A stretch of 64,000 nucleotides of DNA, from assembly GCA_002943765.1 (NCBI GenBank), contig PQWQ01000042.1, forward strand, positions 1 to 64,000, written 5' to 3'. The notes under the pieces were generated by a model. The model saw only the letters and a list, made by a program, of their open reading frames with translations, ran no database searches and had not been told where the DNA came from. This document shows positions 1 to 13,152 of this stretch, in pieces (the stretch's first letter is position 1; each line of letters opens with the position of its first letter). The position numbers and the translations under genes were made by a program. Origin of the DNA: Psoroptes ovis (lineage: Eukaryota > Arthropoda > Arachnida > Sarcoptiformes > Psoroptidae).

Positions 1-1010
1 GCGATATATAGCCTTAGATTTTTTCGAAAAATTCAAAAATTTTCACGATGGATAGCCTTAGATTTTTTCGATTTTTTCAAAAAAGATGGCGATATATAGC
101 CTTAGATTTTTTCGATTCATTTTACGATGTAGCCTTAGATTTTTCGATTTTTTCAAAATGCGATTTTTTTTTTCGATTTTTTCAAAAATTTTGACGATGG
201 TTAGCCTTAGAATTTTTCGATTTTTTCAAAAAAGATGGCGATATATAGCCTTAGAATTTTTCGATTTTTTCAAAAATTTTGACGATGGTTAGCCTTAGAT
301 TTTTTCGATTTTTTCAAAAATTTTGACGATGGTTAGCCTTAGATTTTTTCGATTTTTTCAAAAAAGATGGCGATATATAGCCTTAGATTTTTTCGATTTT
401 TTCAAAAATTTTGACGATGGTTAGCCTTAGAATTTTTCGATTTTTTCAAAAATTTTGACGATGGATAGCCTTAGATTTTTTCGATTTTTTCAAAAATTTT
501 GACGATGGATAGCCTTAGATTTTTTCGAAAAATTCAAAAATTTTCACGATGGATAGCCTTAGATTTTTTCGATTTTTTCAAAAATTTTCACGATGGTTAG
601 CCTTAGATTTTTTTCGATTTTTTCAAAAATTTTGACGATGGTTAGCCTTAGATTTTTTCGATTTTTTCAAAAAAGATGGCGATATATAGCCTTAGAATTT
701 TTCGATTTTTTCAAAAAAGATGGCGATATATAGCCTTAGATTTTTTCGAAAAATTCAAAAATTTTCACGATGGTTAGCCTTAGATTTTTTCGATTTTTTC
801 AAAAAAGATGGCGATATATAGCCTTAGATTTTTTCGATTTTTTCAAAAATTTTGACGATGGTTAGCCTTAGATTTTTTCGATTTTTTCAAAAATTTCCGC
901 GTACTATAGCCTTAGATTTTTTCGATTTTTTGAAAAATTTTGACGATGGATAGCCTTAGATTTTTTCAAAATTTTCGAAAATTTCCAAAGACTAAAGCCT
1001 TAGATTTTTA
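1..1010. repeat. AT-rich satellite array, 42-44 bp monomers
   Basis: About 23 head-to-tail copies of a monomer built around TAGCCTTAGATTTTTTCGAT. Two forms alternate irregularly. A 44 bp form ends in AAAATTTTGACGATGG and a 42 bp form ends in AAAAAAGATGGCGATATA. A few copies carry small changes (GAAAAATTC in place of GATTTTTTC, or a G/C swap in GACG/CACG). The array starts before the window, so its full length is unknown. It decays near 1010 into plain AT-rich DNA. Short open frames inside it follow the repeat and are not genes. Confidence 0.95.
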
Positions 1011-1145
1011 TTATTAATTTATTTATTTAAAATTAAATAAGAAAAAAATTTCATAAAATTTTCTAATCTAAAATCAACAGGTGGTTGGTTATATATTGAC
1101 TAATTGGCGCCATCTTTTGACTAAATATTAAATTTATATTTTTTT

Positions 1146-2545
1146 TTAAATTTTATCATCACTGGAATGCTGATGATCACACTTATCATGTCCATCATTT
1201 GTAGCATTATAATTCTTTAAAATTAATGGCATCTTTTCATCAGCATTATCATCATCATTGAAATCGATTGAATAAGCATCAGCAACTTTATGATTATCAT
1301 TGTTTTCAACATTATAGCTATCAACCAATGTATCAATTTTTTGAAGAAAATTTTTAATTGTTTGATAATATGATGAACATTTCCATGTAAAATTATGTGT
1401 ACCAGATTGAAATGTATGTAATTCTTTAAGTACGGCAGGTGATTTCTGAAAAAAATTTGATAAATGTTCGATATATTATTCAGTAAATCATCAAAGTAAA
1501 AATATTTCTCTTACATTAAATAATTTGATCATCATTTTCGGTGGTATAAGTTCATCAGATAATCCTGATATAAATAATGTAGGTATATCAATGCTTGAAA
1601 TCTTGTCAATTGAATTATATCGACTTTTGTAAAACCAATCGGGTACCAATTGTAAAAATCGTAATAAATATGTTGATAAATTATATTTATAATCATCAAA
1701 ATTATTATGATTATGATGATGATGATTCGACGAGAATAAATGACGAGAAATTTCAGGCACACTTGTGAATGTATTCTCTATCACCATTGCCATTGGCTTT
1801 AAATAATGAAGTGTATGATCATTAACAATGATATATGTGCAACCGATAGCCACAGCAGCACCTAATGAGCGGCCAAATAAAACCATTTTGGATGCATTGA
1901 TTTGTTTGGAATTTTTCAAATATTGTAATGCTGCTAATGCATCTTGATATAAACCATTTTCAGATGGTCGTCCACTGGAAAGACCATAGCCTCGATATTC
2001 AACCAATAGCACATTACATTTTAATCGATTGTAAAGTTCAATTGCATTAATCAAACGATGTCCAATGTTTCCAGCATTACCATGTAAATAAATCAGTGTC
2101 ATACAATTTTTCGATACATTTCTATCCATTTGTTTAATAAAGTGCATATGAATTCTAGTTCCATCGATTGAATGAATGAATAAATTATCATAATCAAGTC
2201 CATATGATTTAGGTGTAGGAATATTTACACGACTATCTTCAGGATTATATGGATTATATAACAGACTATCACATAAATTATAACAATAATCTGTGAATGG
2301 AAGAAACAAAAAAAAAAGAAAGGGTTATACGATTTCAATTGAAAAATACTAAATAAATTAGACTTACATGTGAAATAAAATAATAATAAAAAACAAGTTG
2401 AGATTAATCCGATCAAATACCATAACATAGTAATAATAGCAATAATTGTAAGATAAATAATCAATTTATTACTGATCAATCGATGAATATGTAATCGGCC
2501 ACCAATGTATTGATGACAGATCGACCATAGCTTCAATGGACGCAT
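1146..2545 (-). CDS. ABHD13: ABHD13-like alpha/beta hydrolase
   Basis: Three exons: 2545-2368, 2290-1515, 1445-1146. The introns are 77 and 69 bp and the phases agree, giving about 417 residues. The first exon carries a long hydrophobic stretch (about residues 25-58), consistent with a membrane anchor. Alpha/beta hydrolase landmarks are the oxyanion-type HGNAG (about 129-133), the nucleophile elbow GRSLG with Ser near 201, Asp near 305 in GLSDELIPP, and His near 335 in GTHNFTW. The order and spacing match ABHD13/Bem46-type serine hydrolases, whose physiological substrate is not established. The animal protein is about 337 residues. This one has an extra Asp/Asn/His-rich C-terminal tail of roughly 60 residues that uses up the end of the third exon. 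It lies tail-first toward the satellite array. SNRNP40 follows upstream on the same strand. Confidence 0.9.
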
Positions 2546-2854
2546 TTTTTCTTCGATTATTAATGACTTTATGTGACTTGAATGCGATTTGTTTACATCT
2601 TGTTTGTTTATTTGTTTTTACTGTTTAGTTGTTTGTAAATGTAATCAATAACCGATATGCAATCAATGTAATTCAATGTTAAAATCAGAATAATTAAATG
2701 GCAAAATAAACATAAACAAACGCATGCGGCTTTTCAAATAAAACATTACGAAATTTTTTCAAAAATCAATAATTGGATTTATTCAATATGATTTGATCAA
2801 TTCAATTCAAATGATGTAAAATTTGATGAATTATATTATATGAATGAATAATGA
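2546..2854. other. Spacer between ABHD13 and SNRNP40
   Basis: 309 bp of AT-rich DNA holding the ABHD13 promoter side and the SNRNP40 3' untranslated side. A minus-strand AATAAA (plus TTTATT at 2778-2783), about 72 bases beyond the SNRNP40 stop codon, is a plausible polyadenylation signal. No other gene is seen. Confidence 0.5.
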
Positions 2855-4090
2855 TTATGATTCAATTTCACCCAAAAATAATTGTCTATCACTTGAACAT
2901 GATAATATTATTGGTTCGAATGGATGAAATACAACTTCATTAACTGAACCATTATGTCCTGGTAATTTATACAGGATACGTTTATCATAAGTATTCCATA
3001 TATAAACATTACGATCAGCTGAACCAGCTGTTACACGTTCACTGTTCGGTGACCATGAACAGCGCAGAAGATTTTTTTCAAAATTATGTTGATGACCTGT
3101 TAATGTCTTGGTACAACGATCTGTCTGTACGAATGGTCTTATATCCCATATGCATACTATTTTCAAGTAAAACGATATTATAGCAATTAAATGACATATT
3201 AAGATCAAATCACTTACATGAATTGTCCATTGAATTCGATAGCACAAAATTTCCATTCGGACTCAATGATAAGCCCGTGATTGTATCAAAATGTCCAGAC
3301 ATTGAATAAAGCAATTTATTTTTACGCATATCATAAACTTTGATCAAATTTTCAATTCCACCAACAATTATTTGATCAGCCGTTTCATTCAAAACACATG
3401 CAGTCAATTGATACTCGTCTTTGATTGTCGCCGATATTCTTCGTTTTCTTGTGTCCCATAATTTAATTGTTTTATCATCAGATACACTAAGCAATAACGA
3501 TTTGGATTGATCACGACTTGGACAACAGGCGTTTACAATTCCTTGATGTCCAGTAAGTTTTTTCAGTCGAGCACCAACTTTCGCATCCCATATAATCAGA
3601 TTTTTATCAGTCGATGCTGAATAAATATAATCACCAGAAGCTGAAAAATGTGCATCCAACACCGCTCCTTTGTGTCCACCAGTAAGCAAGGCATAATTTT
3701 TACATTCACCATAAGTATTCCAAAGAACTATGATATGGGGTCAGACAGAGAATAAGATGATTTTTCCAAAGAATTCTTAAGCAAACTTACAAATATTTCT
3801 ATCAAAACCAGCTGATAAAAGTGTTTCACCGTTCGGATGGAATTTACAGCAATTTATTTCCGATTCATGTCCAGTCAATAACATAATGGGTGATTGTAAT
3901 TTAGATGTACGATTTTCTTTCTGAGAGAATAATTCATCAATTTAAAATTTTAGAAAACAATTTAAGAGTATTTCAAGGAACAAATTACCGCGACAAGTTG
4001 TCCATCTTCATTTTCATTGATCACTGACAATTCATTGCGAGGTCGTTTTTCATAAATCGCCACTGACATCGGATCATATGCACGTTTCAT
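2855..4090 (-). CDS. SNRNP40: U5 snRNP 40 kDa WD40 protein
   Basis: Four exons: 4090-3989, 3920-3791, 3727-3218, 3156-2855, encoding about 347 residues (the vertebrate protein is about 357). The start gives MKRAYDPMSVAIYEKRPRNE, matching the short charged N-terminus of this family. Seven WD40 repeats follow. Recognisable blade ends include LLTGHESEINCCKFHPNG, LLTGGHKGAVLDAHF, KLTGHQGIVNACCPSRDQ, SMSGHFDTITGLSLSPNG and KLPGHNGSVNEVVFHP. The protein is a component of the U5 and tri-snRNP particles and works in nuclear pre-mRNA splicing. All junctions keep phase. Introns are about 60-70 bp. The last residues (QLFLGEIES) match the expected end of the propeller, so the gene looks intact. Confidence 0.95.
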
Positions 4091-4498
4091 TTTGAAATCT
4101 TTTCAAAAATGGAATGAATACTGATAATGATTTTTTGTTGATCAAAATTAAAATATTTTGATTTTTAGCCGCCGAAGTCATGCTCACTTTGAAACGTCGT
4201 TTATGAATACGTCAGAAAGTGCAGACGAAAATTTAAAAGGCTTCGACATTTGAAATTTTTTTTGAATTTTTAAACTTTTATTACGTTTATATTTGAAATT
4301 TGAAAATTATTTAAAAAAAGGGAGAGAATCAATTATTATTCGTTGATAATTTTTACAAAATCAAATGCAATGATTTACGTTTTCAATGCATATATTGGTG
4401 ATATTTTGTGTGTTGAATTCATGACTAGAAAAAATGGAAAATCAATCAAAAACAAATACAGATCAATAATGATAATGCTGTGGCAAAATCTTAAATAT

Positions 4499-7400
4499 TT
4501 AATCGATAAATTGTACAAATACTGCTGGAAATAGTCCACGTCTTGTTGGTTGACCTTCAATCATTCCTTCCATCCAATCATCATCATTTGTTACTTCATT
4601 CAAAACTATTATTATTTCACCAGCTTTAAAGGACATTTCATCTGATTGATCTGCTTCACAATCATATAGTGCAAGACATCGTCGATATTTTTCCGAGTTG
4701 GTATGATAATCATGAATTTTCTAATCAAGAATCACGAAAAATAAATTTAATTTGAATTCAATGTGGCTTGGGAAAAAAATTCTTAAATACCTTTCTTGGT
4801 GGAGGTACGGGATGACCCATATTGTCGGGTTTTTCGTTGGAATTTTTCAATTTACTCTCATGAGCTTTGACTATTGTTGTTGTTGTTGTGGTTGTAGGAA
4901 CTTGATTTTCAAAAATACTTGGTTTTTTCGCAGTGCTTGATGAAACATTGGAAGCTGTAGCTATTCCAGCTGTGGTCGTCGAAGATCCTGGTACAAATAC
5001 TGATACTATACCGGCCGGTTTCATAGGAACAGCAGGTTTATTGTTTTGTGACTGTTGATTATTATGATTATGATTAAGATTATTAATATGTTGTTTAATG
5101 TTTGAAGAAGGATTACAGGAGAAAACAGATGTCACATGAGAATTCATGTCACTGGAATTATCTCTTGTGAGATGATGATTTAATTTCGTTGTTAGCGTTT
5201 GTTGTAAGTTATTATTATTTTGATTAGTGACTAATGTTTGTTTAGAATAAATAAGATTAGTATTCATATCAGCTGATGCTGCACGAGAATGTCCAGCCAA
5301 AAATGGTTTCGTATTAGTGACTATATTTTGTGTGAAATCATTATTATTACATTAGTTATCATCGATGATATCGATTTTTGGACATACCATTTTTATTGAT
5401 CATTGAATGTGGTTGCTGTTCTTGTGATGATGATTCATTCGATGAATACACGAATCGATTGATGATGCTATTTCTTCCGTTATTGCCCCGTACTAACGAA
5501 TCAGAACTATTATTGTTATCAATATTAACAACAGTTGAATAAAAATCACCAACAACACTGGATGGACGTGAATTTTGTTGTGATGATGATGATGGTGATG
5601 ATGAAAATGGTCCACCACTTGTTGTTGTTGCTGCTGCTGCTTGCACAGCAGTAGATGAATTGTTATTCGTATTATTGTTGTTATGAATGGATAATTTTGA
5701 TATTTGTGAATTATCTGATTCACTTTCAGTTTGATAACGGAAAGAAAATTTCCTGTTACTCGAACGAATTCGATTATTTTGATGATGATGCTGATGATGA
5801 TGATCATTGTGATTGAACATTGATTGATTTGCAGCACCACGGCGAAATTCATCAAAATTTTTAATTGTTCCGTTCTGAAAGCATGAAATAATTCATGGTT
5901 AAAATCGATTCGAATGATCAAACAAACAATCAGTACCTTTTCATCAAGATCATCATCGGAAAAATCAGTCGATAGATCTGCTTCAGTTTGGAATGAACAT
6001 TCAATGATTATGTTTTCAAACATTACTTTTTGATTCTTTTCGGCGCATTCAAGCTAATTTGGTGAATGAATTTTTGAAAAAATTAAAATCCAAAATCAAG
6101 ATGACTTAAGAAATCCTTACCAGTTTAACTAAAAATGTATTTTGTTCATCATTAGCCAAATCTTTGGCCGTTTTACCCATTTTATTTTTAATGGAAAAAT
6201 TTGCTTTCGAACGCAGCAATAACTTCATACATTCAGGTCTATTGTATAGAACACAATAATGTAAAGCTGTATTACCATCTGGTCGGGTAATTGAATCGAG
6301 ATCAGGTGAATTTTGTACGAGGAAATCAACAATATTCAATGATGAACCATCATATTCACGCATAATTGATTGATGCAGTGCTGTTTCCATCGATGAATTC
6401 GATGGTAGCGGAGCACTGAGATTAACACCTTCAGCCCAAACTTGTAGCAGGAAATAAATATCTTTCGAATGAACTGCTTGTTCAAGATCATTCAACAGCT
6501 CAAGGTCTGATGTACATGTTTTAATAATATATTTACGATGAAGATATTTATTTCGTATGAATTGATTACGTTCATCCATTGTACTATTTGGTTTGGGTTT
6601 AAGTGTTTGAATATTACAACTAGCTTCCATAATATCATTGAAACCATTATTACTCATTGTCGCTGCTATCAACAATTGTGATGTACCAATATTGTCCAAT
6701 GTCAATGATTGAATTCGTGATACATGAACACCCATTTCACGATGAATACCAGAACATTCGATACACTGTGTTGGAAGAAGAAAACCAATCCGTGATTGAT
6801 AATTGAAAAAAATGGTACAAAACTCACCGTTAAGACCCCGAAATTGGTGGCCAGCCAAGTAGAATCTTGTGTTGAACCACAATCAACACAACAATCATTA
6901 CCAGGCAATGTTCGAATATAATCAATCATATTTTGACGTAATATATTAATTTTTGAATTGGAATCATTCAATAATTCATTCGATAGACCAGCATTATTAG
7001 AATTCATCATTTTAATTGTATTCGATAGCAGATCTGAATTAGAAACTTTATCAATGGTTGAATTATCAAATTCTTTTTTCAGTGCACCTTCTTTATTATT
7101 TATAAGCACTGATATCCATGCTTCAGCTTCTTGTTCATCTTCAACTTGAAAATGATAAGTACGATTATATGAAATGAGATCGAAATATGTACCGAAATTT
7201 TTCGGTTGATTATTATTATTGTTTAAGGTGGTCGTATTGATTATGTTTGAAGTTTGTGACAGCGATGATTGAGCTCTATCATCATTCGATTGTGATTGCA
7301 CATTTGACTGTTGTTGTTGTTGTTGTTGTTGTTGCTGTTGTTGTAAAGTTTTAATTTGACATGTCATAAGATTAACTTTAGTTGGTGGTTTCGATTCATC

Positions 7401-8599
7401 TGAATGCCAAATATATAGATGTCCATCTTTGATTTCACATTTACGTTTTTGCCATACTTTTACACGCATTTTACTTTCAGATTTTTTGAATAAGTATCCT
7501 GATTTATAACAACCATATTGTTTATTACCTTGTGGTTGATGTAATGAATAATAACCGATTGATCGGCGATTATTTGATTGATCTGAATCATTCATGATTG
7601 AACTTGTATTCATTGATGAATATGTATCGAATGCATTCGATGTTTTAAGTAGTGTCCGTAGTTCATGTAATTCTCGCTTTTCTTCTTCTTTTCGCTGTCT
7701 AGCTTGTTGAATTTGCAACGTACAATCATCGATAAATGTTTGAAATTGTTCAATAGCATCGATACCGGCACGAAAATATTTACATTGAGCATTAAAATAT
7801 TCAATATAATGTGATAATAGATCAAATGATTTCTTAATTTCAATATCATTTGCTTTGATCAAATATTCACACATTTGAAACTGTAATTGTTTACGTTCAC
7901 GATCCATTTCTTCAGCCATTTCGGCACCGGTTATTTCTGTTCGAATTAATCCAGCTTCTTTTGCTTGAGCTTTCTTTTCTTTTTCAATTTTATTCATTTT
8001 CAGTTCATATTCTTTCAACGCTTTATCCACTGGTTTCTTTAGTTCATTTTTCACCCCTTTTAAATCACCTTTTAATACATTTTCAATTGGAAACATTATA
8101 ATGTTGTATAGATTTTGCATCTACAAAATGAAAACAATTTTAATATTGGATTTTGAATAATTTTCAAATCAAATTTACAAGAGTTTTTTCCAATGCAGCC
8201 AATTCTTTGATAATAAATGAAAATTTAACAAATGCAGCACCAATAAATTCATCTTTTTCACGTAAATTCGATGAATTGATGCCCAATTTTTCCAATGATT
8301 CCGATAATATTGTTTTATTGCTGCTGTTAGCTAAAAACATGGATAAAGGAATAGTTGAATACTCTGATAATGAAAATAAGATCAAATAACTTACCACATC
8401 CACCATTATAAATGGCTTTCAGCGCTTTTTTCATTTTAGATAATCCATTACGATCTAAATCGAGTCCTTCTTCGATTGAATTTACCAAATGTCTACAAGA
8501 AGATATATTTGAATAAAATGTTGATGTTGTTGGTGAATGAAAATCATCTTTAGCTTCAACAATGAAATCTTTAATAGTAAATGTATGATCAGGTGGCAT
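4499..8599 (-). CDS. ASAP1: ASAP-family ArfGAP (BAR-PH-ArfGAP-ANK-SH3)
   Basis: Eight exons: 8599-8395, 8330-8179, 8120-6828, 6765-6121, 6053-5937, 5874-5388, 5320-4791, 4720-4499, encoding about 1216 residues. Order: an N-terminal BAR domain (exons 1-3, with a Lys/Glu-rich coiled coil); a PH domain (GYLFKKSESKMRVKVWQKRK onward) interrupted by a 12-Gln run at 7309-7344; and an ArfGAP zinc finger (CVDC...CIEC, then GIHREMGVHVSRIQSL with the arginine finger) split by the 3/4 intron. Ankyrin repeats follow (ALHQSIMREYDGSSL, GNTALHYCVLYNRPECMKLL), then an acidic DFSDDDLDEK patch, a long Ser/Asn-rich linker with PVPPPRK, and a C-terminal SH3 domain (RCLALYDCEADQSDEMSFKA, then a WMEG block and GLFPAVFVQFID). 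The family stimulates GTP hydrolysis on Arf1/5/6 at membranes and adhesion sites. The ASAP1/2/3 split is vertebrate-specific, so the symbol means the family. Confidence 0.95.
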
Positions 8600-9614
8600 T
8601 TTATCTCAATGGTTTTTTCGTAATTATTTATCAACAAATTTAAACTTGAAACTTGATTATATCATAACACAATGGTGAAAAAATGCAAAGAAAAATTCAT
8701 TGAAAACATTCAATCAATCATTGATTCATATCACAGAAATTGAAAACATTTATTAATTTATCAATTATTTCTCTCGTACAATCGATGATCATGTAAATAA
8801 ACATTGATTTGAGAAAATGTAAATACAAACAATCACAACAAACAAACAAACAAACCAACTAATAACTAAATAAATTCAAGCCAAAACCAACTCATAAACA
8901 TTCAACAACAACAAAATATATTTCATTATAATGATAATGAACACGATTGATTTTGAACAGGAAACATTTACAAAATCAATTTTTTACAAATTATTGATTC
9001 ATTGAGGAAAAATTATTGATTGAATTGAATTGATTTATTAAAATTCATTGAATTAAATAGCAGGAATTTCGATTTCAAATAAACAAACGTCAACTTGGTA
9101 TTTAATAGTTTTTACACATATATGTAAACCAATACCCAATTTGATATATATATGTGTGTCGGAGAGAAATCAAAACAAACACGAAAAAAAATCATCGGCA
9201 AAATAATAAAAAAAAAATGAATCAATGAATGAAATGATCGGTTAAACCCTAAACCTCTCATATATTTAAATGCCCAAATAAACAAAAAGGTGGTCGTCAA
9301 TAAAGAACGTAACCGAATAAATTTTTTTTTGAAAATTCGAAACCGCGAAAATTTTCCGAATGAAATTCGATTTTGTGACAAATTTTCACATAATTCAAAT
9401 ACAAATCATTTGATTTATAAATAAAAAAATCGGGGACATGAAAAATATTAATTAACAATTCAATAAAATATTGTAATAAATCTGTGATTGTTAGCCATGT
9501 TTTTTGTAACAAAAAATATACTTTTTTCTTGTAAATTTTTGCTCATTTTGAGTGAATGATAATTGTTTTTAAATAATTTGGCCTTGTCGATCGATTTTTT
9601 CTTGCTTTAACATG
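8600..9614. other. Intergenic spacer, ASAP promoter side and PI4KB 3' side
   Basis: About 1 kb of AT-rich sequence. It should hold the ASAP promoter and 5' leader (next to 8599) and the PI4KB 3' untranslated region (next to 9615). Two open frames at 9112-9512 on the minus strand overlap each other, are rich in Phe and Ile, and resemble no protein I know. I treat them as chance. No mobile element is seen. Confidence 0.5.
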
Positions 9615-12412
9615 TTAAAATATACCATTGGTTAAATATTGAAAACCATCATACAGTTTGGTTGTGATTGAATGTATACTTGTATCGACTAATTGATCAA
9701 CATGTTGCTGTAATTGTTTATCAGTCATATTCATATGGAAACGTTCTTTCAATGATCGTAATATTGATGCTGTGTTTGAAAAACAAGCAGACATCGATGG
9801 ACTAGTGATTAATATTTCGATCAGATAAATTAGATTATCTGAATGTTTTCGTGCAGCGATCAGACCTTTTAGGATTAATATTTTAAAATATTCAAACAGG
9901 TCACTTTTGTTGCCACCCATGACCTGTGGGAATGATGTAAAATTGTATTGATTAATCTGAATGAAATCAGTACAAATCAATGACAAAATGACTTACATCA
10001 ACGAATTCCTGCGTGAGTTTAAAAGGTGAATTTTCAAAACCAAGATTTCTTGGTGAATTTGATAAAATGAAACCAAAATCAATATGTATCAGATGGCCTT
10101 CATTATCTAGCAGAATATTTCCATTATGTCTAATAATAAATCAACAAAAGGGTCAGAAAACATGATTTAAAATTTGAAAATAATGAAACTTACCGATCTT
10201 TAACCTGTAATAAATACGATACAATGCTATAGGCAGCACAACTTTGAACAAAATTATTTCGGGCCGTCAAAAATAATTCCGAACTCATTGAACCATCACC
10301 GAATTCTTTGACAAAATATTCAAGTAATGAAATGCGGCAATGTTTTTTGATTTGATGCAGTGAAATTGAATTGAGAATCGGTTCAATAATCCCGCTATCA
10401 GGTGATGTTGAAAGTATTGCATAAGGTTTCAACCACAAGGGTACCATTTCTTCTTCCCATATTGATTTCAATGTTTCCAACACTTGATAAACCATCATTT
10501 CTTGCCGTAAATCATCACCACATTTAACAATGGCCGCAACAAGATGCCATGATTTTATATGACCATATGGTGATGATTCACGTATTCGAGACACCTTTTC
10601 TTCCCAAGGTTCTTTCAGCGCTGCAGCCGAAGGATCTTCTGGACAAAATCTATTGAAATGGCTGTCCTTAGATGCAACTGATTCATTGAGGCGGCGACGA
10701 ATTTCACCAGCAGCAATCAATATACCTTCATTACTTGTTGTAGAATCAACGGAAAATTGTGACAAATTATCATTAGCTTGGCGAAGATTTGCAGATCTAC
10801 GATAAACATTGAATGCACCATATTGTCTTGCCATCATATTATCATCATCTTCATCATCACCACCAATTACAACAGTAATACCTTTCATTTCATTATTATT
10901 ATTATTATTGGATGAATCATCTGATGTATCTTGATCATTTTGATTGTCTTTATGCAAGGATTCTACAGGTGTACCATGCTTAGCTGCATAATCAATAAGA
11001 TTTTCTTCAGATTTTGTTTGTCGAATTATTGTCTGTGCTGGTGAAGGTGATGACGATGATTCAGATGTTTGTGCTTCAATTTTAGACTGTCTAGATGTCA
11101 TAGCATCATACAAGCCAGCAAAATTATTATTTGCCAAAAAATTTATACTATTATTACTACTATTTAAACTACTACGACTATTATTCAGCGCTAATTTCGT
11201 TGGTACTGGTGATTTTTCAATATCATCACATTCACATATTTCAAAATAAATCAAATATGGTGCTTTATCTTTGGAATTCAATACGACAGCAGCATGTGGC
11301 GGTATACGAACGACCATATGTGGATGTTTCGTGTATGTTGGAATCCATACACGTGCTGGTAATTGTATGTTCAAATTCGATAATTCACTGATTAATAATT
11401 GTGATTTAATTTCTTTCGTTGGTACTGATTGCATTTTCAAGCCGATATTCATCAAGCATCGAATGAAATCATATTCAGGTTTAATTCTTGGCGCTGTACA
11501 AAGACAATTTGGAAATATTTTTTGGATCTTATCACTGTGATTATTGTTATTCAATTCATCTTTAATATTCCCATTCGCAATCGATGGAATCTTAAGAAAA
11601 CGATTTTTATTAAGTTGTTTACTGTGATGTATACAATTCGAAGCACCGATTGTTTGATTGTTCAAATTGTTCAAACCGGATAATTGTGATTTAGTCATAG
11701 CATCACTAAACGAACGATAATGTGTACGATGGTATTGATGATTTGGATTAATTAGCGTTTTGACTGTGGAATGAATCAATTCATGGCGATCATTCGATGA
11801 TGTAGATGAATCCCGAGCTAAATCTTTATTCATTGATAAACGATGTTCTTCATCAAGAATAGATTTTCGTAATCTACTGCCCAAGGATTTATTCTTGCGG
11901 GAATGTATGATTGGTTTCAACATGGACTGAGTTTCAGGACAAAATGCATTCAATAGCCAAAGACATTTAGTCGATACATAAACACTTTGACGACATCGAT
12001 ATATCAGGTATGGATGAATGGCATCAGCACAATTATGATTATGAATATATAATACAATCAATTGTGGCAAGAAAAAATCAACATCATCATCTGGGAATGT
12101 AAATAGCCGATTACCTAAATATGACAATACACCGGATTCTTTACTGTTGAATAAATATGTGATTGCCATTCGCATATTGAAAATATTTGATTCAAACAAT
12201 CTTAGCAGCCCTGATTGTTTCATTGGGGTCTGCGGTTTGAACATTGTCCACATTATCTTTTCGGATATAGTTTTTCGACCCTTACAATCATTGGTTGTGG
12301 TTGTTGGCGGTCCATCATTTGAATCACTTTGTTGCTGATCAACAATTTTCGAATCATTCACAATCGAACATGTGTCAGTTTCAAGTGTTTGTTGGCCGTT
12401 TTCAATATTCAT
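9615..12412 (-). CDS. PI4KB: Phosphatidylinositol 4-kinase beta
   Basis: Three coding exons: 12412-10194, 10129-9997, 9923-9615, encoding about 886 residues. I chose the start MNIENGQQ at 12412. The open frame continues upstream, but that part is a hydrophobic low-complexity run unlike the family. N-terminal landmarks are the helical lipid-kinase-unique region (ADAIHPYLIYRCRQSVYVS, LWLLNAFCPE). An Asn/Ser/Asp-rich insert lies at about 10850-11200. The catalytic lobes contain VAAIVKCGDDLRQEMMVYQV, the catalytic loop KDRHNGNILLD (split by intron 1) and the activation segment HIDFGFILSNSPRNLGFE. The C-terminus SITTKLYDGFQYLTNGIF is nearly invariant in the family. The enzyme makes PI4P at the Golgi and supports secretory traffic. 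The gene is divergent from MCM10. Confidence 0.96.
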
Positions 12413-13152
12413 ATTCAAATAGTTCAGAAAGCCATTTAGATTGATCAGGTAAGAGTATATATTTGTATGTTTCGCAGCCAAAAAAAAAATCACAAATAAA
12501 AAAAATATCACGAACTAAATATCATGAATCGAATCCAAACAAGAAATCAATAATTAATTCATGTTGAAAAAATGTAAACTTACTCACTTGTTAGTCCACC
12601 AATTAGTTGGCTACAATTGTATGTTATGCATAATTGTATAAATCGTCATTATTGTGTTCCAATTAATCAGAGAATAAATGAAAATCGTTACAATAAATAT
12701 TCAATTCAATTCATTAACAAACAATACGAATGATTGAATGAAAAAACTTGAAATTAATTAAATTTTACAAGGCCGATAATCAACAATAAACAATGACTAT
12801 TGACGTGAATATATTCAATATTTGGGCCAATCGAAATGATTGATTGATAATAAATATGTGGAGATTTGTGAATGAATAGTGCAAATGAATTTAAGAATTA
12901 AATAAATTGATAATTTACATTGAATAATTGGGTAAAATTCAAAATTTAATAAATAAATAAATTTAAATCAATTTAAAATAAGATTTAAATGGCTAAAATC
13001 AAAACAAAACAATTTGTTGCGGCTAATGCAACAAATTAGCGACTTAGAATGTCTAAATAGTTTGTAATCGTTCAGAATGTTGGATTGAAATTTTGCCGCC
13101 TAAATTTTCTTAATTTTTCTTTGACCTAATTTGAATTATCTCCGACAAAATC
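12413..13152. promoter_or_regulatory. Shared PI4KB/MCM10 divergent promoter region
   Basis: 740 bp between two start codons pointing away from each other. On the minus strand a good donor-like GTGAGTAAG at about 12587 could end a noncoding first exon of PI4KB, but I could not find a convincing paired acceptor. A CpG-containing patch lies near 13015-13110. No mobile element is present. The assignment rests on gene orientation only. Confidence 0.45.

Noticed and set aside
86..292. 68-codon open frame in the satellite
   Set aside because: It is produced by the repeat itself and encodes only a repeated Phe/Arg/Lys pattern.
1..1010. CRISPR-like array of regular repeats
   Set aside because: The units are directly adjacent with no unique spacers, vary in length and lie in a eukaryotic genome. 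This is a satellite.
5493..6023. 176-codon minus-strand frame overlapping ASAP exons 5-6
   Set aside because: It crosses a real intron in a different frame from the SH3-family linker. Only the first 39 codons follow the true reading frame.
9112..9512. Two overlapping minus-strand open frames downstream of ASAP
   Set aside because: AT-rich, Phe/Ile-dominated, no homology recognised, no promoter or splice context.
12413..12511. N-terminal extension of PI4KB as a signal peptide
   Set aside because: The open frame does extend upstream with a hydrophobic run, but PI4KB is cytosolic and the run is AT-rich leader sequence. ATG 12412 fits better.
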